A stretch of 10,218 nucleotides of DNA from Acidobacteriaceae bacterium (GTDB lineage Bacteria; Acidobacteriota; Terriglobia; Terriglobales; Acidobacteriaceae): positions 1 through 10,218 of the forward strand of contig PLST01000630.1 in assembly GCA_003164255.1 (NCBI GenBank), in the 5' to 3' direction. Position 1 is the stretch's first letter; the number at the start of each line of letters is the position of its first letter. Of the stretch, positions 1-5,410 are shown piece by piece. The translations under genes and the position numbers were made by a program. The notes below the pieces were generated by a model. That model was not told where the DNA came from and made no database searches. It saw only the letters and a list, made by a program, of their open reading frames with translations.

Positions 1-1
1 T

Positions 2-418
2 GATGAAGAGGTCGAACGGGTGAGAACTGTTTACCACGAGTTGCTGGGCCGACCGTATACCGCATCGGACGGCGTCACCAAGCCACTCGCTTTGGAGGAC
101 TTTCTCTTCATCGCCCCTTACAATGCACAAGTCCGCGCTCTCCAAACCGCGCTTCCTGTCGGCGCGCGTGTTGGCAGCGTGGACAAGTTCCAAGGACAAC
201 AGGCTCCAGTGTGCATCCTGTCGCTCTGTTCCAGCTACGGCGAATATGGATCGCGGGGACTTGCCTTCATCCTGGACCGTAATCGGGTCAACGTAGCATT
301 ATCTCGCGCGAAATGCCTGGCAATCGTTGTTGGTGATCCGCGCATCGGGAGCGCCGCCGCTGGCTCAATCGGCGAGATGATGCTTATCAATCTGTTCTGT
401 AAACTTGTGAGTGCATAG
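2..418 (+). CDS. Superfamily I helicase (TM0106/Dna2-like), C-terminal end, 5' partial
   Basis: This is the last ~138 codons of a larger gene; the frame is open to the left edge, so the GTG at 20 is probably not the true start. The protein matches the second RecA-like domain (AAA_12 type) of UvrD/Dna2-class superfamily I helicases. It shows FLFIAPYNAQV (motif IV region), VGSVDKFQGQQ (motif V) and DRNRVNVALSRAK (motif VI with its arginine finger), then VVGDPRI. The FIAPYNAQVRAL and GEYGSRGLAFILDRNRVNVALSRA stretches resemble the TM0106 family, in which a RecB-like nuclease is fused to such a helicase; the nuclease part would lie outside the window. Motif V normally reads FQGQE or FQGRE, and here the acidic residue is glutamine. 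The expected role is ATP-driven DNA or RNA unwinding in repair or defence. The helicase class is sure; the exact family is inferred. Confidence 0.85.
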   Translation, partial: DEEVERVRTVYHELLGRPYTASDGVTKPLALEDFLFIAPYNAQVRALQTALPVGARVGSVDKFQGQQAPVCILSLCSSYGEYGSRGLAFILDRNRVNVALSRAKCLAIVVGDPRIGSAAAGSIGEMMLINLFCKLVSA

Positions 419-691
419 TCTTGGGACATGACTGCTCACGATGGCCAACCCCTGCTTCGTGCCCAAGCACACCATTGGCACACAATTGCTTACAGTCCGC
501 CGGGACAAGCGGGAACAAGAGACATATGTAGCAAGCCGAACCAGGGGCGATGATTTTAGGGAAGAAGCCAGTATGGATTGAGGGAGAAGCTCACGGCCTT
601 TGTCGGGAGAATCTTAGCTGCGCCATGTAAAGCGGTGCAGACGGCCACCGGCGTCGCAGGCGATATTCGTATTCACCTTATTGCGGCTTCA
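419..691. other. Intergenic region between converging genes
   Basis: The gap between the helicase stop and the converging HNH gene stop. I see no RNA gene, clear terminator or recognisable gene fragment. A 40-codon ORF from the ATG at 428 has no ribosome site or recognisable motif. Confidence 0.5.
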
Positions 692-1057
692 TCATGGGCG
701 CGTCGATCCCTTCTCGCCATTGCACCACCAATGAACAGCCTGGATGTTTTCCGGGTGGTCGTCTCGCCAGGCTCCTCCCATGCCGCGGGGATGAATGTGG
801 TCGGGCACCACGTCACCGCAGTCCGTGAACTGCCCATTACAGAGAGCGCATTTGCCGTTCTGGGCAACGATCTTCCGGTCGAGGAGCTTCCGCATTTCGC
901 CATTCGAGCGTAGTTCCCGGTATCCCCTGGGGTGATGTTGATCCTCGACGCGCCGAACGCCCATCTGGCGCTGGCGCTTTTCTCTTGGGATTACCTCTCT
1001 TCCGCAGCAGGAGAGAGAACGGTGAAGTGGGCACAGTTGATTACGGCGGAGTCTCAT
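692..1057 (-). CDS. HNH endonuclease
   Basis: A 121-residue protein with a C-terminal HNH nuclease domain. A CALC pair (C70, C73) is followed by DH at 86-87 within VVPDHIHPRGMGG, then HPENIQAVHWWCN with N104, H109 and C112. This is the beta-beta-alpha metal fold: H87 is the likely general base, N104 the middle N, H109 the final H, and C70/C73/C112 are candidate structural zinc ligands. The N-terminal third (CPLHRSLSCCGRE, then VEDQHHPRGYRELRS) is not part of the standard domain. From memory it is shared by small HNH proteins of Acidobacteriota. The ATG at 1057-1055 is preceded by GGAGG at 1067-1063 with five bases of spacing, a very good start. The gene runs towards the helicase gene. The protein should cut DNA; whether it serves defence, a mobile element or a phage-derived role cannot be told. 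HWWC replaces the more usual CxxC of the last knuckle. Confidence 0.85.
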   Translation of the reverse strand: MRLRRNQLCPLHRSLSCCGREVIPREKRQRQMGVRRVEDQHHPRGYRELRSNGEMRKLLDRKIVAQNGKCALCNGQFTDCGDVVPDHIHPRGMGGAWRDDHPENIQAVHWWCNGEKGSTRP

Positions 1058-1784
1058 GGTTTCCTCCAGCTTTGGATTTGAAACCTCGATTGATTGGAAT
1101 GTGATTCAGGACTTCTCGGGATGGGAAGTGGGGGCGCAATTGGCAGATTGGAAGTATCGACGCTGATTCGCTCCATCAATATTCCACGGCGCCACGACGC
1201 GGATTTGACATGGGCATTCGCTCAGAGCTCGAGTCGAAAGTCTGCCGAATGTGTGCGGCGCTAGGCGAGGCACAGGGCCGGCGGAAACGAGCGCGGCTGT
1301 CATAGCTTTTGAGGGGACCGTGACTGGCACGGGCAGGGGGGAGCCAAAAGAGAGCGTCATTACAGCAAGCGGCGGCGGCCAAAGTGCCGTCACCCCGCCT
1401 TGTCACGGGGCAGCAGGAAAGAGGTCAATGACGATAGACAGCGCTTGTAGGAAGCCGCGCGGGGTAGGGTGGGTCACGCCCGGCACGGAGAAATTCGCGA
1501 ATTCAACGCAGGGAGAGAGACATCGAAGGACCGGCCGGCCAAGCGGGTTCTGGAGAAGTAGCAATGAACGACGCAGGCAGGAACGAAACTAGCAACGCTT
1601 TATGCCCTTTTCCTTGGGCGCTCTTCCTGCGGGATCTTGGGACGATTGGATGTCGAGGGATGGGAATCCGCCGAGTGTGACGGGAACAGTGTCAGCGGAA
1701 TTGTTGCCCAAATAGGCACAGATTGCCTGAATATCCACAAGATTTTCAAACCGTAAGACAATAACCCTTGAGCTAAGGAGATGT
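1058..1784. other. Long stretch without a convincing gene
   Basis: About 730 bases between the divergent HNH and methyltransferase genes. ORFs of 76-113 codons exist on both strands (for example 1251-1592 plus), but they are rich in G, R, S and T, lack recognisable motifs and overlap each other, so none is annotated. The section from about 1250 to 1560 is purine- and GC-rich with short hairpins, for example CACCCCG/CACGGGG near 1391-1409 and CCGGCCGGCC near 1531. That could reflect a structured RNA or decayed mobile DNA. From about 1690 the base composition becomes AT-richer, as expected for the promoter and leader of the methyltransferase operon, but I cannot place the -35 and -10 boxes with confidence. 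Confidence 0.4.
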
Positions 1785-1820
1785 CCGTATTACAACTGAT
1801 TGAGAGAGGTTGTATTGCGG
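1785..1820. promoter_or_regulatory. Candidate operator: imperfect inverted repeat over the methyltransferase start
   Basis: CCGTATTACAAC (1785-1796) and GTTGTATTGCGG (1809-1820) are inverted copies matching at 10 of 12 positions, with the inner six bases (TACAAC/GTTGTA) perfect and a 12-base spacer. The repeat covers both possible TTG start codons (1800 and 1815) and the ribosome site GAGAGG at 1804-1809. Because the encoded methyltransferase carries an N-terminal ribbon-helix-helix domain, autorepression through this site is a reasonable inference. It is not shown by the sequence alone. Confidence 0.4.
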
Positions 1821-3083
1821 CCTAAGACATCATCACCACGCACTGAAATTACAAACGTGCGACTGACGACGGAGGAGCGTTCCGAAATGGAGATCTCCTC
1901 TCGACGGAGGGGCTTTCCCACCGTCAGCGAGTATATTCGTTTTCTTCACAATAGTGCTGAACACGCCGATCATGCCTCGAATGGATCGAAAAAAACTCCG
2001 CAGCATCTTGAAGCACCGGAACTGTTCTCACAAACGGATATGGGGCGGATTTACCACGGAGACTCACTCGGTCTGATGCACGGAGCGCTAGAACCTGGGA
2101 GTGTCGATTTGATTATGACGTCGCCACCCTTTGGTCTCGTGCGAAAGAAATCGTATGGCAACGAAGATGCTGACAGATACCTAAAATGGTTTCGACCATT
2201 CGCTGAAGGCTTTCGCAGAGTTCTGAAGCCTTCCGGAAGTCTGGTGATCGATATTGGCGGTTCATGGAAGGCGGGAACCCCGACGCGCTCTTTGTATCAC
2301 TTCGACCTGCTCATTATGCTTTGCCGTGAATTCGGTTTCCACCTGTGCCAGGAGCATTATTGGTGGAATCCGGCTAAACTTCCGACTCCTGCTGAATGGG
2401 TAAACGTTCGTCGCGTTCGCGTGAAGGACGCTGTGAATTGCATCTGGTGGTTGTCTCCAACACCATGGCCAAAAGCAAACAACCGGCGCGTGCTTGCGCC
2501 GTACAGTGATTCCATGCTCGATTTACTTGAGAATGGATACGAGGCCAAACTGCGACCGTCTGGTCACGACATCTCCGACAAGTTCGGGCGGAATAACGGT
2601 GGTTCTGTGCCACCAAATCTTTTGGCTCTCGCCAATACGGAATCGAACGGCCACTACCAAGATTATTGTCGAGAGCAGGGACTTCCCATTCATCCAGCTC
2701 GGTACCCCGCTGCCATTCCAGAATATTTCATTCGGTTGTTGACTGAACCTGGGGATGTTGTGCTCGATCCTTTTGCAGGATCATGCGTCACGGGAGAAGC
2801 TGCTGAGTACAGTCTTCGTCGTTGGATTTGCTGCGAGATATCAAAGCCCTACCTTGACGGTGCGTTAGCGCGATTCGAAGAGCAGCCTGCGCGTAAGGTG
2901 AAGGAAGTCTTCTACAAGATTGCATCCCCGTGTGCGGTTCCGGTTGATGAAGAGGAAATCATCCTGCCAGTAGATGGAGGTCGCAAACGCCCGTTGAACC
3001 TCATCACTCGCGCGAAGGCGACAATAAGGGGCGTCCAGGTCCACAGAAAGACCCGCTTAATAAAGAGCGGAGTGCGTGCGTGA
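1815..3083 (+). CDS. M.PvuII-like DNA (cytosine-N4) methyltransferase with N-terminal ribbon-helix-helix domain
   Basis: A 422-residue beta-class DNA methyltransferase (catalytic motif IV before SAM motif I). Motif IV is TSPPF (about 102-106) followed by GLVRKKSYGNED. The SAM-binding motif is DPFAGS (about 318-323) in TEPGDVVLDPFAGS. Between them, WWNPAKLPTPAEWVN, VKDAVNCIWW, PSGHDISDKF, GGSVPPNLL, ESNGHYQ and HPARYPAAIPEYFIRLLTEP follow M.PvuII closely by my recall, so N4-methylation of cytosine is the likely reaction. The recognition site may or may not be CAGCTG. Residues about 9-47 (ITNVRLTTEERSEMEISS, then GFPTVSEYIRFL) look like a ribbon-helix-helix DNA-binding domain, which M.PvuII lacks. 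I chose TTG 1815 because GAGAGG lies five bases upstream; TTG 1800 is possible, but its nearest AAGGAG is 19 bases away. It is the first gene of a packed three-gene operon and should protect host DNA from the partner nuclease. Confidence 0.9.
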   Translation: MRPKTSSPRTEITNVRLTTEERSEMEISSRRRGFPTVSEYIRFLHNSAEHADHASNGSKKTPQHLEAPELFSQTDMGRIYHGDSLGLMHGALEPGSVDLIMTSPPFGLVRKKSYGNEDADRYLKWFRPFAEGFRRVLKPSGSLVIDIGGSWKAGTPTRSLYHFDLLIMLCREFGFHLCQEHYWWNPAKLPTPAEWVNVRRVRVKDAVNCIWWLSPTPWPKANNRRVLAPYSDSMLDLLENGYEAKLRPSGHDISDKFGRNNGGSVPPNLLALANTESNGHYQDYCREQGLPIHPARYPAAIPEYFIRLLTEPGDVVLDPFAGSCVTGEAAEYSLRRWICCEISKPYLDGALARFEEQPARKVKEVFYKIASPCAVPVDEEEIILPVDGGRKRPLNLITRAKATIRGVQVHRKTRLIKSGVRA

Positions 3084-3084
3084 A

Positions 3085-3627
3085 ATGTCAGCGGCAACGA
3101 ATGAAAGACTTTCGATCGAGGGGCTGAGCGACACCTTCTTAGAAGCTTTGGGCGGGGCTGTAAGCTGGCACAGCGCAGCCGAGCGAAAGCCGCTAGAGAT
3201 TGATTGCAAGAGCCCGCTTCCTCCCAAGCTCCGCGTTTACATTTACAACGCCACATATCCGCCTGGTGGACGGACGATGGGTGAACATAAGATTCAGCTC
3301 ATTGTTCCTGGTCAAGAACGTAGTGAAAGAGGGAATTTTGACGCTTCCGGAGGCCGAATTCCGCTCCTTGTCGGATTTCGGCCGGACCTCAGAATCTTCA
3401 TGCTGTGGGATGCGGAGCTTTATGCTGATTTTGCCTACTCACGGAATGTCCAAGTCATGCCGGAAACTGTATACGAGGCATTTGCACGGGGAATAGCAAG
3501 GCAAGAAAGGCGTCTCTGGACGCAAAACTCGGAAATCGTTATTGCTACTGACGCTCGTCACCTGGCAGAAGCCATTCTCGAAAGGCAGCGGGAAACCCTG
3601 AAACGGTTGTTGGGTGAAAAAGCATGA
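3085..3627 (+). CDS. Unrecognised protein, candidate restriction endonuclease partner of the methyltransferase
   Basis: A 180-residue soluble protein with no membrane segment, whose family I cannot name firmly. The middle section KLRVYIYNATYPPGGRTMGEHKIQ has strands around an E-x-K (E67-H-K69). It is followed by LIVPGQERSERGNFD and a strand ending FMLWDAELYADFAYS. An E-x-K on a beta strand, flanked by acidic positions, would fit a PD-(D/E)xK nuclease core, although the first acidic residue is unclear. The C-terminal half is helical (ETVYEAFARGIARQERRLW, then LAEAILERQRETLKRLL). The ATG at 3085 starts one base after the methyltransferase stop; a GTG at 3076 would overlap it by 8 bases, and GGAG at 3069-3072 could serve either. 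It ends in an ATGA overlap with the next gene. Position directly behind a type II-like methyltransferase is the main argument for a cognate nuclease. Alternatives are a specificity or control protein. Confidence 0.6.
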   Translation: MSAATNERLSIEGLSDTFLEALGGAVSWHSAAERKPLEIDCKSPLPPKLRVYIYNATYPPGGRTMGEHKIQLIVPGQERSERGNFDASGGRIPLLVGFRPDLRIFMLWDAELYADFAYSRNVQVMPETVYEAFARGIARQERRLWTQNSEIVIATDARHLAEAILERQRETLKRLLGEKA

Positions 3628-4016
3628 GCGGACTCGCCAGCTTGCCTCTCAAGACTGACTATCGGAAGGGCCGCGACAACATCGCTGATGATTTTTATCT
3701 GCCTTGCATGCGCGTTGCAGACCTTTACGACAGGGCTGTCGGTTTTTTCAATAGTGCCATCTACGCGATCGCATGGCCTAGCTTGAGGAACTTCGTCGAG
3801 CGTGGTGGCAAGATGCGGTTGATTTGTTCGCCTGTTTTGCCTCCTCAAGATATTGAGGCAATCGAAAACGGATACTCACAACGCTTCGAGGAAGACAACG
3901 GCAACAAACTAAAAGACGACATCCGCTATATGCTGTCCACGCCGTATCTCTTCAAACCGACGACGGTGGCTACGTCGTCATGCCGGATGCCGCGGCGGAG
4001 TTGCTCTTCCAGGTGA
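3624..4016 (+). pseudogene. Phospholipase-D-like nuclease/helicase, truncated after the N-terminus
   Basis: The start ATG overlaps the previous stop (ATGA at 3624-3627), so translation is coupled. Residues 1-110 (LKTDYRKGRDNIADDFYLPCM, DRAVGFFNSAIYAIAWPSLRNFVERGGKMRLICSP, DIEAIENGY) match the N-terminal PLD-like domain that usually opens much larger proteins, often followed by a DEAD/SNF2-type helicase. The HxK catalytic motif of that domain lies further on and is absent here. Resemblance ends near residue 110 (about 3955). The next 18 or so codons (TTVATSSCRMPRRSCSSR) are an out-of-frame reading of an istB fragment, ending at a stop at 4014-4016. No other part of the gene is found downstream. 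The remaining product, if made, should be inactive. The gene was the third member of the restriction-type operon and probably its motor or nuclease subunit. Confidence 0.7.
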
Positions 4017-4213
4017 TCGCCGGCCGCGCCGAGCAGGCGGCGCTCATCGTAACAACCAATTTGCCATTTTCCGAATGGCCCACCAAGATCCCTAACGCGC
4101 GGCTGTGCAAGGCGATGCTGGATCGCCTGACCGACCGGGCCCACATCATCGAGACCGGAACGGAGAGCTACCGGTTCCGCAGAACCATGGCCAGGAAAGG
4201 CGGGAAGGCATGA
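3959..4213 (+). pseudogene. istB: IstB-like ATP-binding protein of IS21 family, C-terminal fragment
   Basis: Read from 3959, the frame gives DDGGYVVMPDAAAELLFQVIA, then AALIVTTNLPFSEW, IPNARLCKAMLDRLTDRAHIIETGTESYRFRRT. This is the characteristic C-terminal third of IstB, the AAA+ helper ATPase of IS21 transposition. It begins at about the Walker B acidic pair (DD/DE followed by GY) and keeps the sensor region TTN. The Walker A part and everything before it are missing; full IstB is about 250 residues and about 84 remain. There is an in-frame ATG at 3980, but no good ribosome site, and the fragment would not bind ATP. Its stop overlaps the start of the next ORF (ATGA at 4210-4213), as in intact IS operons. 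High confidence in the family and in the truncation. Confidence 0.85.
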
Positions 4214-4551
4214 AGAACAAGCAGTGGTATTACGCGCAACTGCGCTGGGCCGTGATGGTGGAAGGCAAAGAGGGGCTGCGGGAGTGGAAAGAGGCAGTCC
4301 ACATCTTCCCCAGCGAGGATGATCAGACCGCCTTCCAGCAAGCCCTGGAGATCGGACGCCTGGGCGGGGACATCCACACAGAGGGCCGCCGCGAAGTTGA
4401 GACCAGACTGGCAGAGGTCGTACGACTCGAACACTTGGGCGCCAACCCAGCCCAGTTCGAAGTCAGGCTTGGTTCCAGCAGGGCAAAGGAGCGCTTGCCG
4501 TTCGAGCATATCTTCCAGCCCGAAGAGCATATGCCCGAATCGCCCGTTTAA
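4210..4551 (+). CDS. IS21-associated small protein of unknown function
   Basis: A 113-residue protein beginning MKNKQWYYAQLRWAVMVEGKEGLREWKEAVHIF, then a charged region with QALEIGRLGGD, RREVETRLAEVVRLEHLG, and FEVRLGSSRAKERLPFEHIFQPEEHMPES. The start overlaps the istB stop by ATGA, with GGCGGGAAGG upstream acting as ribosome site; a longer reading from 4105 would lie wholly inside istB and is not credible. The layout (tryptophan- and tyrosine-rich beginning, AVHIF strand, acidic helix, LPFEH end) resembles small DUF4288-type proteins, which I can only suggest. It has no signal peptide or membrane segment. It seems to travel with the IS element as a passenger or accessory gene, since it sits between istB and the IS end repeats. 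It is intact here although the transposase is lost. Confidence 0.6.
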   Translation: MKNKQWYYAQLRWAVMVEGKEGLREWKEAVHIFPSEDDQTAFQQALEIGRLGGDIHTEGRREVETRLAEVVRLEHLGANPAQFEVRLGSSRAKERLPFEHIFQPEEHMPESPV

Positions 4552-4579
4552 CGTCGCTTGACCACGCCAGCGGCGCCGC

Positions 4580-4638
4580 TCCGTGCTGGCCTTGGCTCCA
4601 GTCGCCCTACGGGCTCCTTCCGCCAAGGCCAGCACGGA
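4580..4638. repeat. 17-bp perfect inverted repeat (large hairpin) after the IS21 small gene
   Basis: TCCGTGCTGGCCTTGGC (4580-4596) pairs perfectly with 4622-4638, leaving a 25-base loop that itself holds GCCC-TAC-GGGC (4604-4614). The outer stem is GC-rich but is followed by GAATAACAAATC rather than a T run, so it is not a standard terminator. It could still stop read-through from the IS genes, or be a palindromic element of REP/MITE type. It lies 28 bases beyond the small gene stop and before the IS end repeats. Confidence 0.75.
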
Positions 4639-4663
4639 ATAACAAATCACATGTCCTCAAGGT

Positions 4664-4700
4664 GGGGCCAGATCAAGCCATCGAAAGGGGCCAAGTCAAG
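4664..4700 (+). repeat. Two direct repeats resembling IS21 right-end transposase sites
   Basis: GGGGCCAGATCAAG (4664-4677) and GGGGCCAAGTCAAG (4687-4700) match at 12 of 14 positions and are 23 bases apart, about two helical turns. Multiple short terminal repeats are typical of IS21-family ends and are taken as IstA binding sites. Placement just beyond the istB operon supports this reading. Confidence 0.55.
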
Positions 4701-4705
4701 TTGAC

Positions 4706-4894
4706 GAAACCACCTGCACGACTGAGGTCCTTCCGCAGCGCCCCAGGGCTCTAAAACCCTTTCAGAGCGTCACTCTGGTCATCGACCGCTACCGGGTACC
4801 CGACCGCAGAGGGCAGTTTTTTAGCGAGATCATGTTTTCTGTAAGTTGTTGATGATAAATACTTTATATAAATACAGATGTGCGACTTGGTGGA
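4706..4894. other. Intergenic stretch without a recognised feature
   Basis: Sequence between the IS21 end and the direct-repeat cluster. It contains the palindrome CGGGTACCCG (4793-4802) and a short stem CAGAG/CTCTG (4763-4777), and becomes AT-rich after 4820 (TAAATACTTTATATAAATACAG). No tRNA-type T-loop or ORF worth calling was seen. Confidence 0.4.
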
Positions 4895-5023
4895 AATTTC
4901 ACCTTATGCGTAAATTGACGGGGAAAATTTCATCTTATGCGTACTTTTACTTTCACCTTATGGTGGCGCACGTCCCGTATGTGCTTGAAACGATTAGGCG
5001 GTTAATTTCACCTTATGCGTAAA
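4895..5023 (+). repeat. Cluster of four direct repeats, core TTTCACCTTATGCGTA
   Basis: AATTTCACCTTATGCGTAAA occurs exactly at 4895-4914 and again at 5004-5023. A one-mismatch copy AATTTCATCTTATGCGTA lies at 4926-4943, and a shortened copy TTTCACCTTATG at 4951-4962. Spacing is irregular (about 31, 23 and 55 bases start to start), so this is neither a CRISPR nor a tandem satellite. Such arrays fit arm-type binding sites of a tyrosine recombinase, the end of a mobile element, or iterons. I suspect the end of a recombinase-type element, from a faint memory of similar motifs next to recombinase genes; no such gene is in the window. Confidence 0.7.
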
Positions 5024-5286
5024 CCCACAGCAGACCCCTGTCTGCTCCATCTTTTCTTTGGTTCATCGATGAGAGAAATAAGGAAATCTTTAAGGCCGTT
5101 TAGTTCCATCAACATCATCATCAGTGATGCGCCGCGCCACGGTAATTTCTGCGGCGGCGGAAAATCAATCACGCGCAGTGACTCGCGCATCACCTCTAAA
5201 TCACAACCTGGATTGCGAGTGGCAACGAGATTGAATGAGATTTCGCTGAGGACATCTCTGTCGGCTGGCGTGAACAGCCCGGTCAC
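5008..5286 (-). CDS. Doubtful hypothetical protein, possibly truncated remnant
   Basis: A 92-codon ORF from GTG at 5286. The reading (DRDVLSEISFNLVATRNPGCDLEVMRESLRVIDFPPPQKLPWRG, then LMMMLMELNGLKDFLISLIDEP) alternates hydrophobic and charged residues like a real helical protein and has mostly G or C in third positions in its first half. I recognise no family. Its last codons (GLRIR and the stop) are supplied by the final direct repeat at 5004-5023, so its original 3' end was probably replaced by whatever brought the repeats. No good ribosome site precedes the GTG. The opposite-strand ORF across 5015-5362 starts inside the same repeat and has a less natural composition. This could be a decayed gene fragment or chance. 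Confidence 0.3.
   Translation of the reverse strand: MTGLFTPADRDVLSEISFNLVATRNPGCDLEVMRESLRVIDFPPPQKLPWRGASLMMMLMELNGLKDFLISLIDEPKKRWSRQGSAVGLRIR
5029..5046. repeat. 7-bp perfect inverted repeat beside the direct-repeat cluster
   Basis: AGCAGAC (5029-5035) and GTCTGCT (5040-5046) flank the four-base centre CCCT, beginning only five bases after the last direct repeat. A short palindrome next to arm-like repeats resembles a recombinase crossover region, although its arms are shorter than the usual 11-13 bp. No T run follows, so a terminator is less likely. Confidence 0.4.
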
Positions 5287-5410
5287 TCATCGTGATTGCC
5301 GATTTCGGCCCGGCCACAAGAATTGCCGAGTTTTACCAAAAAGGATCAGTACACGTAATTGATGATTCACGGTGCAGACGGTTTCCGCGTGGGCAGTCCC
5401 CGGGTTTCAA

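Larger units (their letters stand above)
3956..4705 (+). mobile_element. IS21-family remnant, right end only
   Basis: Contains the last third of istB, a coupled small ORF, a large hairpin and two IS21-like end repeats, with the transposase gene istA and the left end missing. The left boundary is where PLD-like coding resemblance stops and IstB resemblance begins (about 3955-3960). The right boundary is estimated from the end repeats and is good only to about 20 bases. The element cannot move by itself. Confidence 0.6.

Noticed and set aside
1251..1592. 113-codon plus-strand ORF upstream of the methyltransferase
   Set aside because: Composition dominated by G, R, S and T, no motif or convincing family, weak start context, and overlapped by equally long ORFs on the other strand.
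1781..1825. 14-codon leader ORF beginning ATGTCC before the methyltransferase
   Set aside because: Its AAGGAG directly abuts the ATG with no spacing, so it is unlikely to be translated; no attenuator-like structure accompanies it.
4741..4830. tRNA gene or integration site in a tRNA 3' end
   Set aside because: No GGTTCRA T-loop sequence and no matching acceptor stem; the apparent stems are too short.
4895..5023. CRISPR array
   Set aside because: Repeats are about 20 bases, unevenly spaced (about 23-55 start to start), one is shortened, and there are no cas genes.
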